The notes under the pieces were generated by a model, which saw only the letters and a program-made list of their open reading frames with translations, was not told the DNA's origin and did no database searches. Of a stretch of 14,308 nucleotides of DNA, positions 7,035-14,308 are shown in pieces. The position numbers were made by a program, and so were the translations under genes. The stretch lies in contig SKXG01000267.1 of NCBI GenBank assembly GCA_007128525.1, positions 1 through 14,308 on the forward strand, given 5' to 3'. The DNA is from Pseudomonadales bacterium (GTDB lineage Bacteria; Pseudomonadota; Gammaproteobacteria; Pseudomonadales; Azotimanducaceae). Position 1 is the first letter of the stretch. Each line of letters starts with the position of its first letter.

Positions 7035-8120
7035 TCAGCGCAAGCTGCGCAAGCGATGGATCTCGTGTTGCATCTGGTCCCATTGCGACCAAATAAAGTT
7101 CAGTTGTGCCTTGTTGTCCTTTGGGATCTCCGCATAGGGGACGCGCCAGAAGTGCACCTGTATCAGGGCGTGGGTCCACCTGCCACTGAACAGGTTGCGC
7201 AGGTGGCTGGCGCCTTCGAAGCCGAGGTGTGCGCAGAACAGCAAATCACGACCTGGGTTTGCGCCCAGCAGCGCCAATGGTCCGCCAAGCCGTGGCGGCA
7301 ACAAATCCGGCCAGTTCTGCATGCGTTGCCTCAAATCAGCAGTCTCTGACTGGCTGGCGAATTGAAGTGCGCGATCGCGTCTCTCGACAGAATACCGGGT
7401 GCCCTCCGGATAGATCAGCAGTCCGGTATGTGCCGGCAGGCTGCGCAGCAGGTTGGCCATGGCGGTTGCTTCAGTAGAGCCTTCTTCGGCTGTGCGATCA
7501 ATAAAGAAATTGGGCACCCGGTGCCCGACGATGTCGAGACAGGGATCCCACAGCAGCTCCCGCTTCATGACATAGGCCAGCCGGACATCCTGTGGTATTG
7601 CATAGCACACCAGTGGCAGCAGCGTGTCGGCCAGGCTGGCATGGCGCGGCATAAGAATCGGTGCGCCGCCGTGCAATGCTTCCTGGCCACTAACCTGCAG
7701 CCGCACGCCATAGAGCCTGATGCCGGCCTGGTACAGGGTTCGCACCCACCAGCGCTGCAGGCGGTAATTGTCAGCCAGATATCGGGTATTGCTGCGGCTG
7801 CGTCCGCTGACGATGGCCTTTAGCCAGACTGCAGAACTTGCCAGGATGCCCAGTGTTTCACACCACAGGTAGCAAAGAACAAAGGCCAGGGTGCGCAAGG
7901 CGCCCCGGTACTGCGGCAGGCATTGCAGAATGAGGGCGATGATCAGCAAGGCGGGCAATAGTGCGGTAGTCAACAGCGTCAGCAGCAGGACCGCGGGTAT
8001 ACTGATCAACCGGCGCAGAATGCGCCTCTGGGTGTCGCCGGCAGGCGGTCTCTGCACGACGGGCGCTTTAGGATGAGATTGAGTCAAGGACATCCACTGG
8101 GCAAGACCATAAGGGGTCAT
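7035..8120 (-). CDS. PlsC-like membrane acyltransferase (1-acylglycerol-3-phosphate acyltransferase family)
   Basis: This is a probable inner-membrane acyltransferase that transfers a fatty acyl group to a glycerophosphate-type or similar acceptor. The N-terminus is basic and followed by hydrophobic segments at ~40-67 and ~76-103. The PlsC signature is clear: block I His160-x4-Asp165 (PRHASLAD), a block II-like NFFIDR (204-209) and block III YPEGTR (237-242). The acceptor cannot be read from sequence. ATG 8120 (AGG 6 nt upstream, weak) gives 361 residues and lies one base from the start of the divergent kinase. ATG 8093 gives 352 residues and is equally plausible, since neither has a strong ribosome binding site. 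It is the first gene of the operon, 31 bp before mvaD. Its link to isoprenoid synthesis is unknown. Confidence 0.85.
   Translation of the reverse strand: MTPYGLAQWMSLTQSHPKAPVVQRPPAGDTQRRILRRLISIPAVLLLTLLTTALLPALLIIALILQCLPQYRGALRTLAFVLCYLWCETLGILASSAVWLKAIVSGRSRSNTRYLADNYRLQRWWVRTLYQAGIRLYGVRLQVSGQEALHGGAPILMPRHASLADTLLPLVCYAIPQDVRLAYVMKRELLWDPCLDIVGHRVPNFFIDRTAEEGSTEATAMANLLRSLPAHTGLLIYPEGTRYSVERRDRALQFASQSETADLRQRMQNWPDLLPPRLGGPLALLGANPGRDLLFCAHLGFEGASHLRNLFSGRWTHALIQVHFWRVPYAEIPKDNKAQLNFIWSQWDQMQHEIHRLRSLR
8111..8116 (+). promoter_or_regulatory. Ribosome binding site of the hybrid histidine kinase
   Basis: AAGGGG lies 5 nt before ATG 8122 and fixes the kinase start despite its closeness to the divergent gene. 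The element lies within the first codons of the longest acyltransferase frame. Confidence 0.7.
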
Positions 8121-8121
8121 T

Positions 8122-10614
8122 ATGCCTAAGCTTCGGTCTGGCGCGCAGGGTCTCCGCGCGGGACTCCGCAGCGGGCCCCTGGTATTTGTTGTCAGTTTTG
8201 CCGTGGCGGCGCTGCTGGCATCACTGGTTGTCTGGGCGCTGGTGCTGAACGAGCGGCACGCAACGCGCGAAGCCCTTGGTCACCAGATGCAGGACCATGT
8301 TGCCGGCCTGCGCAACAGTGTCGACAGTGCGCTGACAGTGTCCTATGCCCTGGCCGCCATGCTTCGACAGGGTGATGGCGAGATCGATGACTTCGAGGCC
8401 ATCGCCGAAGAGCTGCTGCCCTATTATCCCGGCGTGTCTGTGCTGGCGTTGTCGCCAGGTGGGGTCATCAGCCAGACGGTGCCGTACCAGGCCAACCGCG
8501 ACAGCATCGGGTTCAACCAGTTTGAAGATCCAGTTCAGGGTCCTGAAGCGCGTCTGGCGCGTGACTCAGGAGAGATGACCCTGGCCGGACCGCTGGAGCT
8601 GGTACAGGGTGGTCAGGGCGCCGTCGGGCGGTTGCCGGTGTTCCTTGAGACGGACGATGGCGAGCCCCGGTTCTGGGGCCTGGTGAATGTCGTGATGCGT
8701 TTCCCGGATGTTCTGGCTGGGGCAGGCCTGGAACGGCTGCCTGAGCAGGGCATTGCCTTTGAGCTGTGGCGAATCGATCCACGGTCCGGTAAAAGGCAGG
8801 TCATTATGGCGTCCGACGCCGCGCTGGGTCCGGACCCGTTGCACCAGTCAATCCAAATGCCCAATGGCGATTGGCACCTCAGTGTGGCACCCGAACAGGG
8901 GTGGTCCAGCACGCTGCGCACCACCGCATTTGCGTTGCTCGGCCTGGTGTTTGCTGTGCTGGTGGCCTGGGCGCTGAAGCTGCTGGTGGACCTGCGTCGG
9001 CACCGCCGGGAGCTTGAAGACAAAGTCGAGGAACGAACGCGGGAGATTCGCAGCACCCAGCGGCAGTTGTCCGCCACATTGGCAGCGATACCGGATTTGT
9101 TGTTTGAGATTGATGCGGCCGGCATGTGTCACAGCTATCACTCGCCGCGTGAAGACTTACTGGCCAGTGACCCGCGGGATTTTATCGACACCCCGTTTGA
9201 GAACTGGGTGCCGCCTGATGTGGCGGAGACCATCTGGGCAGCCATTGACGAGGCAGAGCACAGTGGATACTCGACCGGCCAGCAGTACGCGATGCCGCTG
9301 AACGGCGGTGAGCGGTGGTTCGAGTTGTCTGTCACCAAGAAACTGGTTAGTACCGGCGAGCTGGCCCGCTATCTGGTGCTGGCACGTGACATCACGGCGC
9401 GCAAGGCGGCCGATGAAGCGCTGCGGGAGTCCGAAGCCCGCTTTCTGCAGGCGCAGAAAATGGAGAGCGTGGGCCGGCTCGCTGGCGGGATGGCGCACGA
9501 TTTCAACAATCTGCTCACCGTCATCCAGGGGGCGGTTGACATTGCCGCCGTGCGCCTGCCGCAAGACCATGAAGCGCAACGTGAGCTGTATCAGATTGGG
9601 GCCGCGGCGCAGCGCGGGGCTGAGCTGACCCGGCAGCTGCTGACTTTCAGCCGCCAGCAGATTCTGCAGCCCGAACCCCTGGACCTGAATGCGGTGGTCG
9701 AAGAGCTGCTGCAGATGAGCCGGCGCATGTTGGGCGAAGACATACGGATCCGCACGACCCTGGCACCGGGCCCGCTGCGCACCATGGGTGACGCATCGCA
9801 GTTCTCCCAGGTGCTGCTCAATCTCTTTGTCAACGCGCGGGATGCCATGCCCCAAGGCGGCGATCTGCTGGTTGAGACTGCCAGATTCGTGCTGGATGCG
9901 GATGACGACGAGGGCCTGGCGCTGGAGCCCGGCACCTATGCGCTGGTACAGGTCAGCGATACCGGCATTGGCATGACGCCTGAAGTGCAGCAGCGCATAT
10001 TCGAACCTTTCTTCAGTACCAAAGCGCCCGGCCAGGGCAGCGGCCTGGGCCTGGCGACGGTTTATGGCCTGGTCCGGCAAAGCGGTGGCGATGTGCAGTG
10101 CCGGAGTTATCCCGGTGAGGGCACCAGCTTTCGGATTTTCCTGCCCCTGCTGGATGACGCCGGGGAGTCAACACTTGAGGCACCTGAGTCCAAGGCGCAG
10201 TCGGAGCCAGTGTCGCATCCTGATGAATCAGGCGAAGCAAAGGCGGCGTCTGACAGCTTGATTCTGGTTGTAGAAGACGAGCCCGCCATCGGGGATTTGC
10301 TGGTGCGGGGGTTGAAGTCACATGGCTATCGGGTCATCAGTGCACAACATCCCGATCTCGCCCGGGATCGGATTCGAGAAGTCGGGGCCCCACCAGACCT
10401 TCTGATCGCGGACATCGTTATGCCCGGCCAGAGCGGCGTGGAACTGGCCGCCGGGCTTCGGCAGGACTTTGGAGACATGGCTGTGCTGTTCACGTCGGGC
10501 TTTGCGGACGACGTCATCATGCGCGATGAAAGCTTGCCAGCTGATGCGGCCTTCCTGGCCAAACCCTACAGCCTGAGTCAGGTTCTGAATCGCGTTTCGC
10601 AGCTGCTTAAATAG
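8122..10614 (+). CDS. Membrane hybrid sensor histidine kinase (CHASE-like, PAS, HisKA, HATPase, REC)
   Basis: This 830-residue inner-membrane sensor has a basic N-terminus and a membrane segment at ~20-42. A periplasmic region of ~220 residues resembling a CHASE domain follows, then a second membrane segment at ~266-290. A charged helical linker (291-317) leads to a PAS domain (~318-425). The kinase core has phospho-acceptor His459 in GGMAHDFNN, N-box Asn571 in NLFVNARDA, DTGIGM (613-618) and GSGLGL (639-644). After a variable acidic linker (~680-710) comes a receiver domain with the acidic pocket EDE (718-720), phospho-acceptor Asp764, Thr791 and Lys814. All catalytic residues are present. 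No DNA-binding output domain or separate regulator lies beside it, so the phosphorelay target is unknown. Control of the divergent mevalonate operon is possible but only inferred from position. Confidence 0.93.
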   Translation: MPKLRSGAQGLRAGLRSGPLVFVVSFAVAALLASLVVWALVLNERHATREALGHQMQDHVAGLRNSVDSALTVSYALAAMLRQGDGEIDDFEAIAEELLPYYPGVSVLALSPGGVISQTVPYQANRDSIGFNQFEDPVQGPEARLARDSGEMTLAGPLELVQGGQGAVGRLPVFLETDDGEPRFWGLVNVVMRFPDVLAGAGLERLPEQGIAFELWRIDPRSGKRQVIMASDAALGPDPLHQSIQMPNGDWHLSVAPEQGWSSTLRTTAFALLGLVFAVLVAWALKLLVDLRRHRRELEDKVEERTREIRSTQRQLSATLAAIPDLLFEIDAAGMCHSYHSPREDLLASDPRDFIDTPFENWVPPDVAETIWAAIDEAEHSGYSTGQQYAMPLNGGERWFELSVTKKLVSTGELARYLVLARDITARKAADEALRESEARFLQAQKMESVGRLAGGMAHDFNNLLTVIQGAVDIAAVRLPQDHEAQRELYQIGAAAQRGAELTRQLLTFSRQQILQPEPLDLNAVVEELLQMSRRMLGEDIRIRTTLAPGPLRTMGDASQFSQVLLNLFVNARDAMPQGGDLLVETARFVLDADDDEGLALEPGTYALVQVSDTGIGMTPEVQQRIFEPFFSTKAPGQGSGLGLATVYGLVRQSGGDVQCRSYPGEGTSFRIFLPLLDDAGESTLEAPESKAQSEPVSHPDESGEAKAASDSLILVVEDEPAIGDLLVRGLKSHGYRVISAQHPDLARDRIREVGAPPDLLIADIVMPGQSGVELAAGLRQDFGDMAVLFTSGFADDVIMRDESLPADAAFLAKPYSLSQVLNRVSQLLK

Positions 10615-10665
10615 GGCGGCTCAAAAGATACTTGTTATTTGAATAAAAGCCATGCAGATTGCGGC

Positions 10666-10697
10666 CATAACGTCTTACAGCACATAACGTCTTACAG
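10666..10697 (+). repeat. Perfect 15-bp direct repeat, 17-bp period, overlapping the leader
   Basis: CATAACGTCTTACAG occurs at 10666-10680 and again at 10683-10697, separated by CA. The second copy runs into the AGGAG ribosome binding site of the following gene. It may be a tandem operator or a short local duplication. Confidence 0.85.
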
Positions 10698-10700
10698 GAG
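10696..10700 (+). promoter_or_regulatory. Ribosome binding site of the 3-hydroxyacyl-CoA dehydrogenase
   Basis: AGGAG lies 6 nt before ATG 10707. This spacing favours that ATG over the in-frame TTG at 10704. Confidence 0.75.
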
Positions 10701-10706
10701 AAGTTG

Positions 10707-12005
10707 ATGATTCATGCGCCCAAAGCCCCATCTGCGCTGGATGCGGATGCCGCAGCCGCCTACCTGGCCCAGGCCGAAAAGGACTGCTGGCAGGTGCCCG
10801 ACCTGCCTGCCGGAACCAAACCCCGTCCAATCAACAAGGTTGGCATCATTGGTGCGGGCACCATGGGTGGCGGCATTGCCATGAATTTTGCCAATCAGGG
10901 TATCCCGGTGACGATCGTGGAGGCCAAGCCTGAGGCGCTCGAGCGCGGCCTGGGCGTGGTGCGGCGCAACTATGAGAATTCAGCGCGCCGCGGCCGCTTC
11001 CCGATGGAGGAAGTGGAGAAGCGCATGGCCTGTCTGACCGGCACCCTCGAGTTTGAGGCGCTGGCGGACTGCGACCTGGTGATTGAGGCCGTGTTCGAGG
11101 ACATGGGTCTGAAGCAGAAAATCTTTGCCGACCTCGACCGGGTCTGCAAGCCGGGCGCTGTTCTGGCGTCGAACACCTCCTATCTCGATGTGGATCAGAT
11201 TGCGTCGGCGACCAACCGGCCCGAAGACGTCATCGGCATGCACTTCTTCTCACCGGCCAACGTCATGAAGCTGCTGGAAATCGTCCGCGGTGCGAAGTCG
11301 GCGCCGGATGTGGTTGCGACCGCCCTGGACGTCGGGCGCCGGATCGAGAAGGTGGCTGTTGTGGTTGGCGTGTGTTTCGGCTTTGTCGGCAACCGGATGC
11401 TGTTTCCGCGTCAGGATCAGGCCAACGCGCTGATCATGGAAGGCGCCATGCCCTGGGATGTCGACCGCGTACTGCGTGAATTCGGTTTTCGTATGGGGCC
11501 TTTCCAGATGAGTGATCTGGCCGGGCTGGACATCGGCTGGAACGCGGAGACTTCCAAAGGCGAGAGCCTGCGCGACGTGCTGTGCGAAGCCGGACGCCGG
11601 GGCCAGAAAACAGGCAAGGGCTATTACGACTATGACCAAGACCGCACGCCACAGCCGTCTCCCGAGGTGGAGAAGCTGATACGTGACTTTGCCGCCAAAC
11701 TGGGCCGCAAGACCCGCAGCTTCAAGGATGATGAGATTCTCGCGCGGTTGCTGTATCCGATGATCAACGAAGGCGCCAAGATCCTCGATGAGGGTATTGC
11801 GCTGCGGGCGTCGGACATCGATGTCGTCTGGGTACATGGATTCCGTTGGCCCGCGAACACAGGTGGTCCTATGTACTACGCTGATCAGGTCGGGTTGGCC
11901 GCCATTGTCGAATCGCTCGAAGCCATGGCGGCAGACTTCCCGGCGCTGGCACCGGCCGCGCGATTGAAGGCGCTGGCGGCCAAGGATGGTCGTTTTACCG
12001 GCTGA
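10707..12005 (+). CDS. 3-hydroxyacyl-CoA dehydrogenase, stand-alone (no hydratase domain)
   Basis: This enzyme oxidises 3-hydroxyacyl-CoA to 3-ketoacyl-CoA with NAD in fatty-acid beta-oxidation or a related acyl-CoA pathway. Residues ~43-225 are the NAD-binding domain: [13 protein letters not shown] (47-59), an acidic Glu72 after the second strand as expected for NAD, SNTS (155-158), and the His179/Glu191 pair in GMHFFSP and LLEIV. Two helical C-terminal dehydrogenase domains follow, at ~228-310 (FVGNR onward) and ~340-430 ([10 protein letters not shown], then [13 protein letters not shown]). The first ~40 residues ([16 protein letters not shown]) look like the linker that joins hydratase and dehydrogenase parts in FadB/FadJ-type enzymes. 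The ~300-residue hydratase domain expected before that linker is absent: the sensor kinase stops only 92 bp upstream. The gene appears intact, with its own ribosome binding site. Confidence 0.92.
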   Translation: MIHAPKAPSALDADAAAAYLAQAEKDCWQVPDLPAGTKPRPINKVGIIGAGTMGGGIAMNFANQGIPVTIVEAKPEALERGLGVVRRNYENSARRGRFPMEEVEKRMACLTGTLEFEALADCDLVIEAVFEDMGLKQKIFADLDRVCKPGAVLASNTSYLDVDQIASATNRPEDVIGMHFFSPANVMKLLEIVRGAKSAPDVVATALDVGRRIEKVAVVVGVCFGFVGNRMLFPRQDQANALIMEGAMPWDVDRVLREFGFRMGPFQMSDLAGLDIGWNAETSKGESLRDVLCEAGRRGQKTGKGYYDYDQDRTPQPSPEVEKLIRDFAAKLGRKTRSFKDDEILARLLYPMINEGAKILDEGIALRASDIDVVWVHGFRWPANTGGPMYYADQVGLAAIVESLEAMAADFPALAPAARLKALAAKDGRFTG

Positions 12006-12110
12006 CCGGCTGCGGACCGCCTTATCAGTCCGGTCAAAAATCCCTATGATGCAGGGTTTCCACTGCAAACAGGTCCGCTGTGCTGATGCCGAGAGCTGTA
12101 ATTGCCCGAC

Positions 12111-12116
12111 AGGTGG
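12111..12116 (+). promoter_or_regulatory. Ribosome binding site supporting the GTG start at 12122
   Basis: AGGTGG lies 5 nt before GTG 12122. That start gives a 20-residue lipoprotein signal ending in LSGC. The in-frame ATG at 12086 has only a distant AGG. Confidence 0.55.
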
Positions 12117-12121
12117 ACACC

Positions 12122-14308
12122 GTGCGCCGTTGGTCGATGCCGGTAGTGCTGCTGGCTGCGATGTTTTTTCTGTCCGGATGCGATGAGGCGCAGCTGCCGG
12201 AGCCGGAGGTTGGTGAGCGGGCCGAAAGTGCCGGGCTAGAGGCGCGGCGTGGTGCCCTGGTGGACCAGGTGGTGTTCACGCAGGAATCGGACCTCGGCAA
12301 AGTCGCCGAGCTGATCGAGAGCGGCACACACCAGGTTTTCGCTCAGGGCATCAGCAATTCAACGGTGTTCCGTCGCATTCGCGACTCACAGCGTATTGAT
12401 TACGATGTGGCCTACGGTTCGTCAGCGGAGCTGACGTTGAACACCGCCGGGCCGCACTTCAACGACGGGCGCCTGAATCCTTTCCATGATCGAGAAATCC
12501 GCGAAGCGCTGAACTGGCTGATCGACCGGCGTCACGTCGCCGAAGAGCTCTATGGCGGCCTCGCGGTGCCGCGCTACCTGCCGCTCAATACCATTTTTCC
12601 GGACTATGCCCGCCTGGCAGAGACCGCTCGCACGCTGGAGCTGCGTTACAGCCATGATCCGCAACGCGCTGCGTCGGTTATTGCGTCGCGCATGGAGGCA
12701 CTGGGCGCCGAACGGCGCGATGGGCGCTGGTTTTACAACGGAGAGCGGTTCCGCATCAGCTTGCTGATCCGTATCGATGACGAACGGCGCCGGGTTGGTG
12801 ACTACCTGGGTAATCTGTTCGAGGACCTGGGCTTCGACGTCGAGCGGCTCTATCGCCAGGCTGACGAAGCGTCACGGATCTGGATCGCCGGCGACCCGGC
12901 TGGCGGTCGCTGGCACATCTACACAGGGGGCTGGGCCTCGACGCTGATCAACCGCGACCTGGCTGACAATTTTGCCTACTACTACACGCCGCTGGGCCGG
13001 CCTGAGCCGCTGTGGCAGGTTTATGAACCGGCGCCAGAACTGCAGGATATCGCCGAGCGGTTGCAGAGTCGCGACTATGCTGACTGGGCAGAGCGTCAGG
13101 CACTGATGGTCGAAGCGCTGGAGCTGTCCATGGCGGACTCGGCCCGCGTCTGGCTGGTCGATGTGATCAATGTCCTGCCGCGCAGTAGTGATGTGGGGTT
13201 GACCGTTGACCTGGCGGCTGGCGTCGCCGGGTCTGCCGTGTGGCCGTACACGCTTCGCTACAAGAATCGCCAGGGCGGATCAGTGGTGATTGGTCTGCCT
13301 ACCGTGTTGGCCGAGCCCTGGAATCCTGTGGCCGGGAGCAACTGGCTGTTCGATCAGATGATCATGCGCGGGCTGGACGACAGCAGCACCATACCCGACC
13401 CCTTTACCGGACTGTTCTGGCCACAACGCATCGCCGAAGCTGCAGTGACCGTACGCGATGACGTGCCGGTGAACCGGACACTGGACTGGCTCAGCGTGGA
13501 GAAGGTGCCCGAGATACAGGTACCGGAAGACGTTTGGATCGACTGGGATGCCGGCGAGGAGCGCTGGATCACTGTTGGTGAGAAACACCCTGAAGGCCTG
13601 ACCGCGCGCACCAAGGTAAGGGTGCAGTTCGAGGACGGCTATCTCGATCGTACCTGGCATGATGGTACACAGGTGTCGCTGGCCGATGTGGTGATCCCCT
13701 GGATACTGGGTTTCGAGCGGGCCGACCCGGACAGCCGGCTGTATGACGCTGCCGGTGCGCGCGTGTTCGAGATCTTTCTGCGCCACTTCCGGGGCCGCCG
13801 CATCGTCTCGACCGACCCACTGATCGTCGAGATATACAGCGATCAGATCTACCCGGATGCCGAGACCATGGTGTCCGCGCGCGCACCTTCCGCGAGTCCC
13901 TGGCACACGCTGGCGCTCGGAATCCTGGCAGAGCGCCAGGGTGAGCTGGCATTTTCCTCCAACAAAGCGGATCGCAGCCAGATCGAGTGGATGAACATGG
14001 TCTCAGGGCCGAGCCTGTCGATCCTGGCCCGGCATCTGGCGCGGGCGCGCGCCGATGGGTTTGTGCCCTACGCCAGTGCCGTGCAGGATTACCTGCGCGA
14101 TGGTGAGGCGGTGGCGCGTTATGACGCGCTCGATACCTGGTATCGGGAACGCCGTCACTTCTGGGTCGGTGACGGACCTTTCTATCTGCACGCGGTCTAT
14201 CCGGTTGAACGTTCTGTGGTGCTGCGGCGCTTCGAGGATTTTCCGGACCCGGCTGACAAGTGGCTGCGTTTCGCTGCGCCGCGCATCCCGGTACTGGATC
14301 TCGACGGG
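12122..14308 (+). CDS. ABC-transporter solute-binding lipoprotein, SBP family 5-like, with swapped domain order (3' end beyond window)
   Basis: The frame is open to the window edge, giving at least 729 residues. GTG 12122 yields a classical lipoprotein signal: two Arg, a hydrophobic core, then LSGC with Cys20, so the mature protein is membrane-anchored outside the cytoplasm. ATG 12086 would extend it by 12 residues. The protein resembles peptide/nickel-type binding proteins, but the order is unusual. Signatures normally in the second half come first: VDQVVFTQESD, then GPHFNDGRLNPF and IREALNWLIDR (126-136). Signatures normally in the first half come second: LAEPWNP (~396-402), TWHDGTQVSLADVV (511-524), GDGPFYL (683-689) and LRRFEDFPDPADKW (701-714). 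The ligand cannot be deduced. No permease or ATPase genes are in the window; they may follow downstream. Large ORFs antisense to it are shadows. Confidence 0.85.
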   Translation, partial: MRRWSMPVVLLAAMFFLSGCDEAQLPEPEVGERAESAGLEARRGALVDQVVFTQESDLGKVAELIESGTHQVFAQGISNSTVFRRIRDSQRIDYDVAYGSSAELTLNTAGPHFNDGRLNPFHDREIREALNWLIDRRHVAEELYGGLAVPRYLPLNTIFPDYARLAETARTLELRYSHDPQRAASVIASRMEALGAERRDGRWFYNGERFRISLLIRIDDERRRVGDYLGNLFEDLGFDVERLYRQADEASRIWIAGDPAGGRWHIYTGGWASTLINRDLADNFAYYYTPLGRPEPLWQVYEPAPELQDIAERLQSRDYADWAERQALMVEALELSMADSARVWLVDVINVLPRSSDVGLTVDLAAGVAGSAVWPYTLRYKNRQGGSVVIGLPTVLAEPWNPVAGSNWLFDQMIMRGLDDSSTIPDPFTGLFWPQRIAEAAVTVRDDVPVNRTLDWLSVEKVPEIQVPEDVWIDWDAGEERWITVGEKHPEGLTARTKVRVQFEDGYLDRTWHDGTQVSLADVVIPWILGFERADPDSRLYDAAGARVFEIFLRHFRGRRIVSTDPLIVEIYSDQIYPDAETMVSARAPSASPWHTLALGILAERQGELAFSSNKADRSQIEWMNMVSGPSLSILARHLARARADGFVPYASAVQDYLRDGEAVARYDALDTWYRERRHFWVGDGPFYLHAVYPVERSVVLRRFEDFPDPADKWLRFAAPRIPVLDLDG

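Larger units (their letters stand above)
10615..10706 (+). promoter_or_regulatory. AT-rich intergenic region, probable promoter of the dehydrogenase gene
   Basis: This 92-bp gap is clearly more AT-rich than its surroundings, notably 10621-10650. It holds the direct repeat at 10666-10697. I see no convincing -35/-10 pair: a TTGTTA at 10632 has only a poor partner. No terminator hairpin with a U-run is visible after the kinase stop. Confidence 0.35.

Noticed and set aside
9157..10080. 307-codon minus-strand open frame opposite the histidine kinase
   Set aside because: It lies entirely antisense to the conserved kinase core, has no recognisable domain and follows from GC-rich codon use on the other strand.
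12003..12036. 7-bp inverted repeat TGACCGG/CCGGTCA after the dehydrogenase stop, considered as a terminator
   Set aside because: The 20-nt loop is long, and the following run is A5 on the plus strand rather than T, so it lacks the U-tract of an intrinsic terminator in either direction.
11250..12068. 272-codon minus-strand open frame opposite the dehydrogenase
   Set aside because: It is antisense to a clear dehydrogenase with full motifs, and its protein shows no family signature.
13280..13906. 208-codon minus-strand open frame opposite the solute-binding lipoprotein
   Set aside because: The plus frame is open for at least 729 codons with a lipobox and SBP motifs, so the minus frame is a shadow.

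Overview
The window carries a compact mevalonate-pathway operon on the minus strand. It is flanked by a divergent sensor kinase, a stand-alone 3-hydroxyacyl-CoA dehydrogenase and a large lipoprotein of the peptide/nickel-binding (SBP family 5) type. GC-rich codon use, proteobacterial-type signatures (LAGG-type hybrid kinase, FadB/FadJ-like dehydrogenase, lipobox) and tight gene packing suggest a Gram-negative proteobacterium, probably a gammaproteobacterium. No 16S rRNA or taxonomic marker is present, so this placement is inference. Most proteobacteria make isoprenoids by the MEP route, so a full mevalonate operon is the notable feature here.

Layout. Positions 3-458 (+) hold the C-terminus of a low-complexity protein with a degenerate repeat of about 26 residues. 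It converges with the operon, with 12 bp between the stop codons. The minus-strand operon, read 5' to 3', is: PlsC-like acyltransferase (8120-7035); mevalonate diphosphate decarboxylase mvaD (7003-6056); phosphomevalonate kinase mvaK2 (6053-5028); a fusion of class II HMG-CoA reductase and mevalonate kinase (5050-2699); type I IPP isomerase idi (2642-2067); a possible 40-codon coupling ORF (2056-1934); and HMG-CoA synthase mvaS (1937-471). Together these cover every step from acetoacetyl-CoA plus acetyl-CoA to IPP and DMAPP. Only the acetoacetyl-CoA thiolase is absent.

The plus-strand gene at 8122 encodes a membrane hybrid histidine kinase (CHASE-like sensor, PAS, HisKA, HATPase, REC). Its start codon lies one base from the longest annotated start of the divergent acyltransferase, so any promoters there must sit inside coding DNA. 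After a 92-bp gap with a perfect 15-bp direct repeat comes a 432-residue 3-hydroxyacyl-CoA dehydrogenase. It looks like the dehydrogenase half of a FadB/FadJ-type enzyme without the hydratase domain. After another 116 bp comes an ABC-transporter-type solute-binding lipoprotein that runs off the window. Its SBP-5 signatures appear in swapped order, as in a circular permutation.

The strongest candidates for something new are the HMGR-mevalonate kinase fusion, the permuted solute-binding protein, and the compact operon with its acyltransferase and one-base divergent junction. There is no gene-free stretch over 300 bp. I saw no rRNA, tRNA, CRISPR array or insertion sequence.
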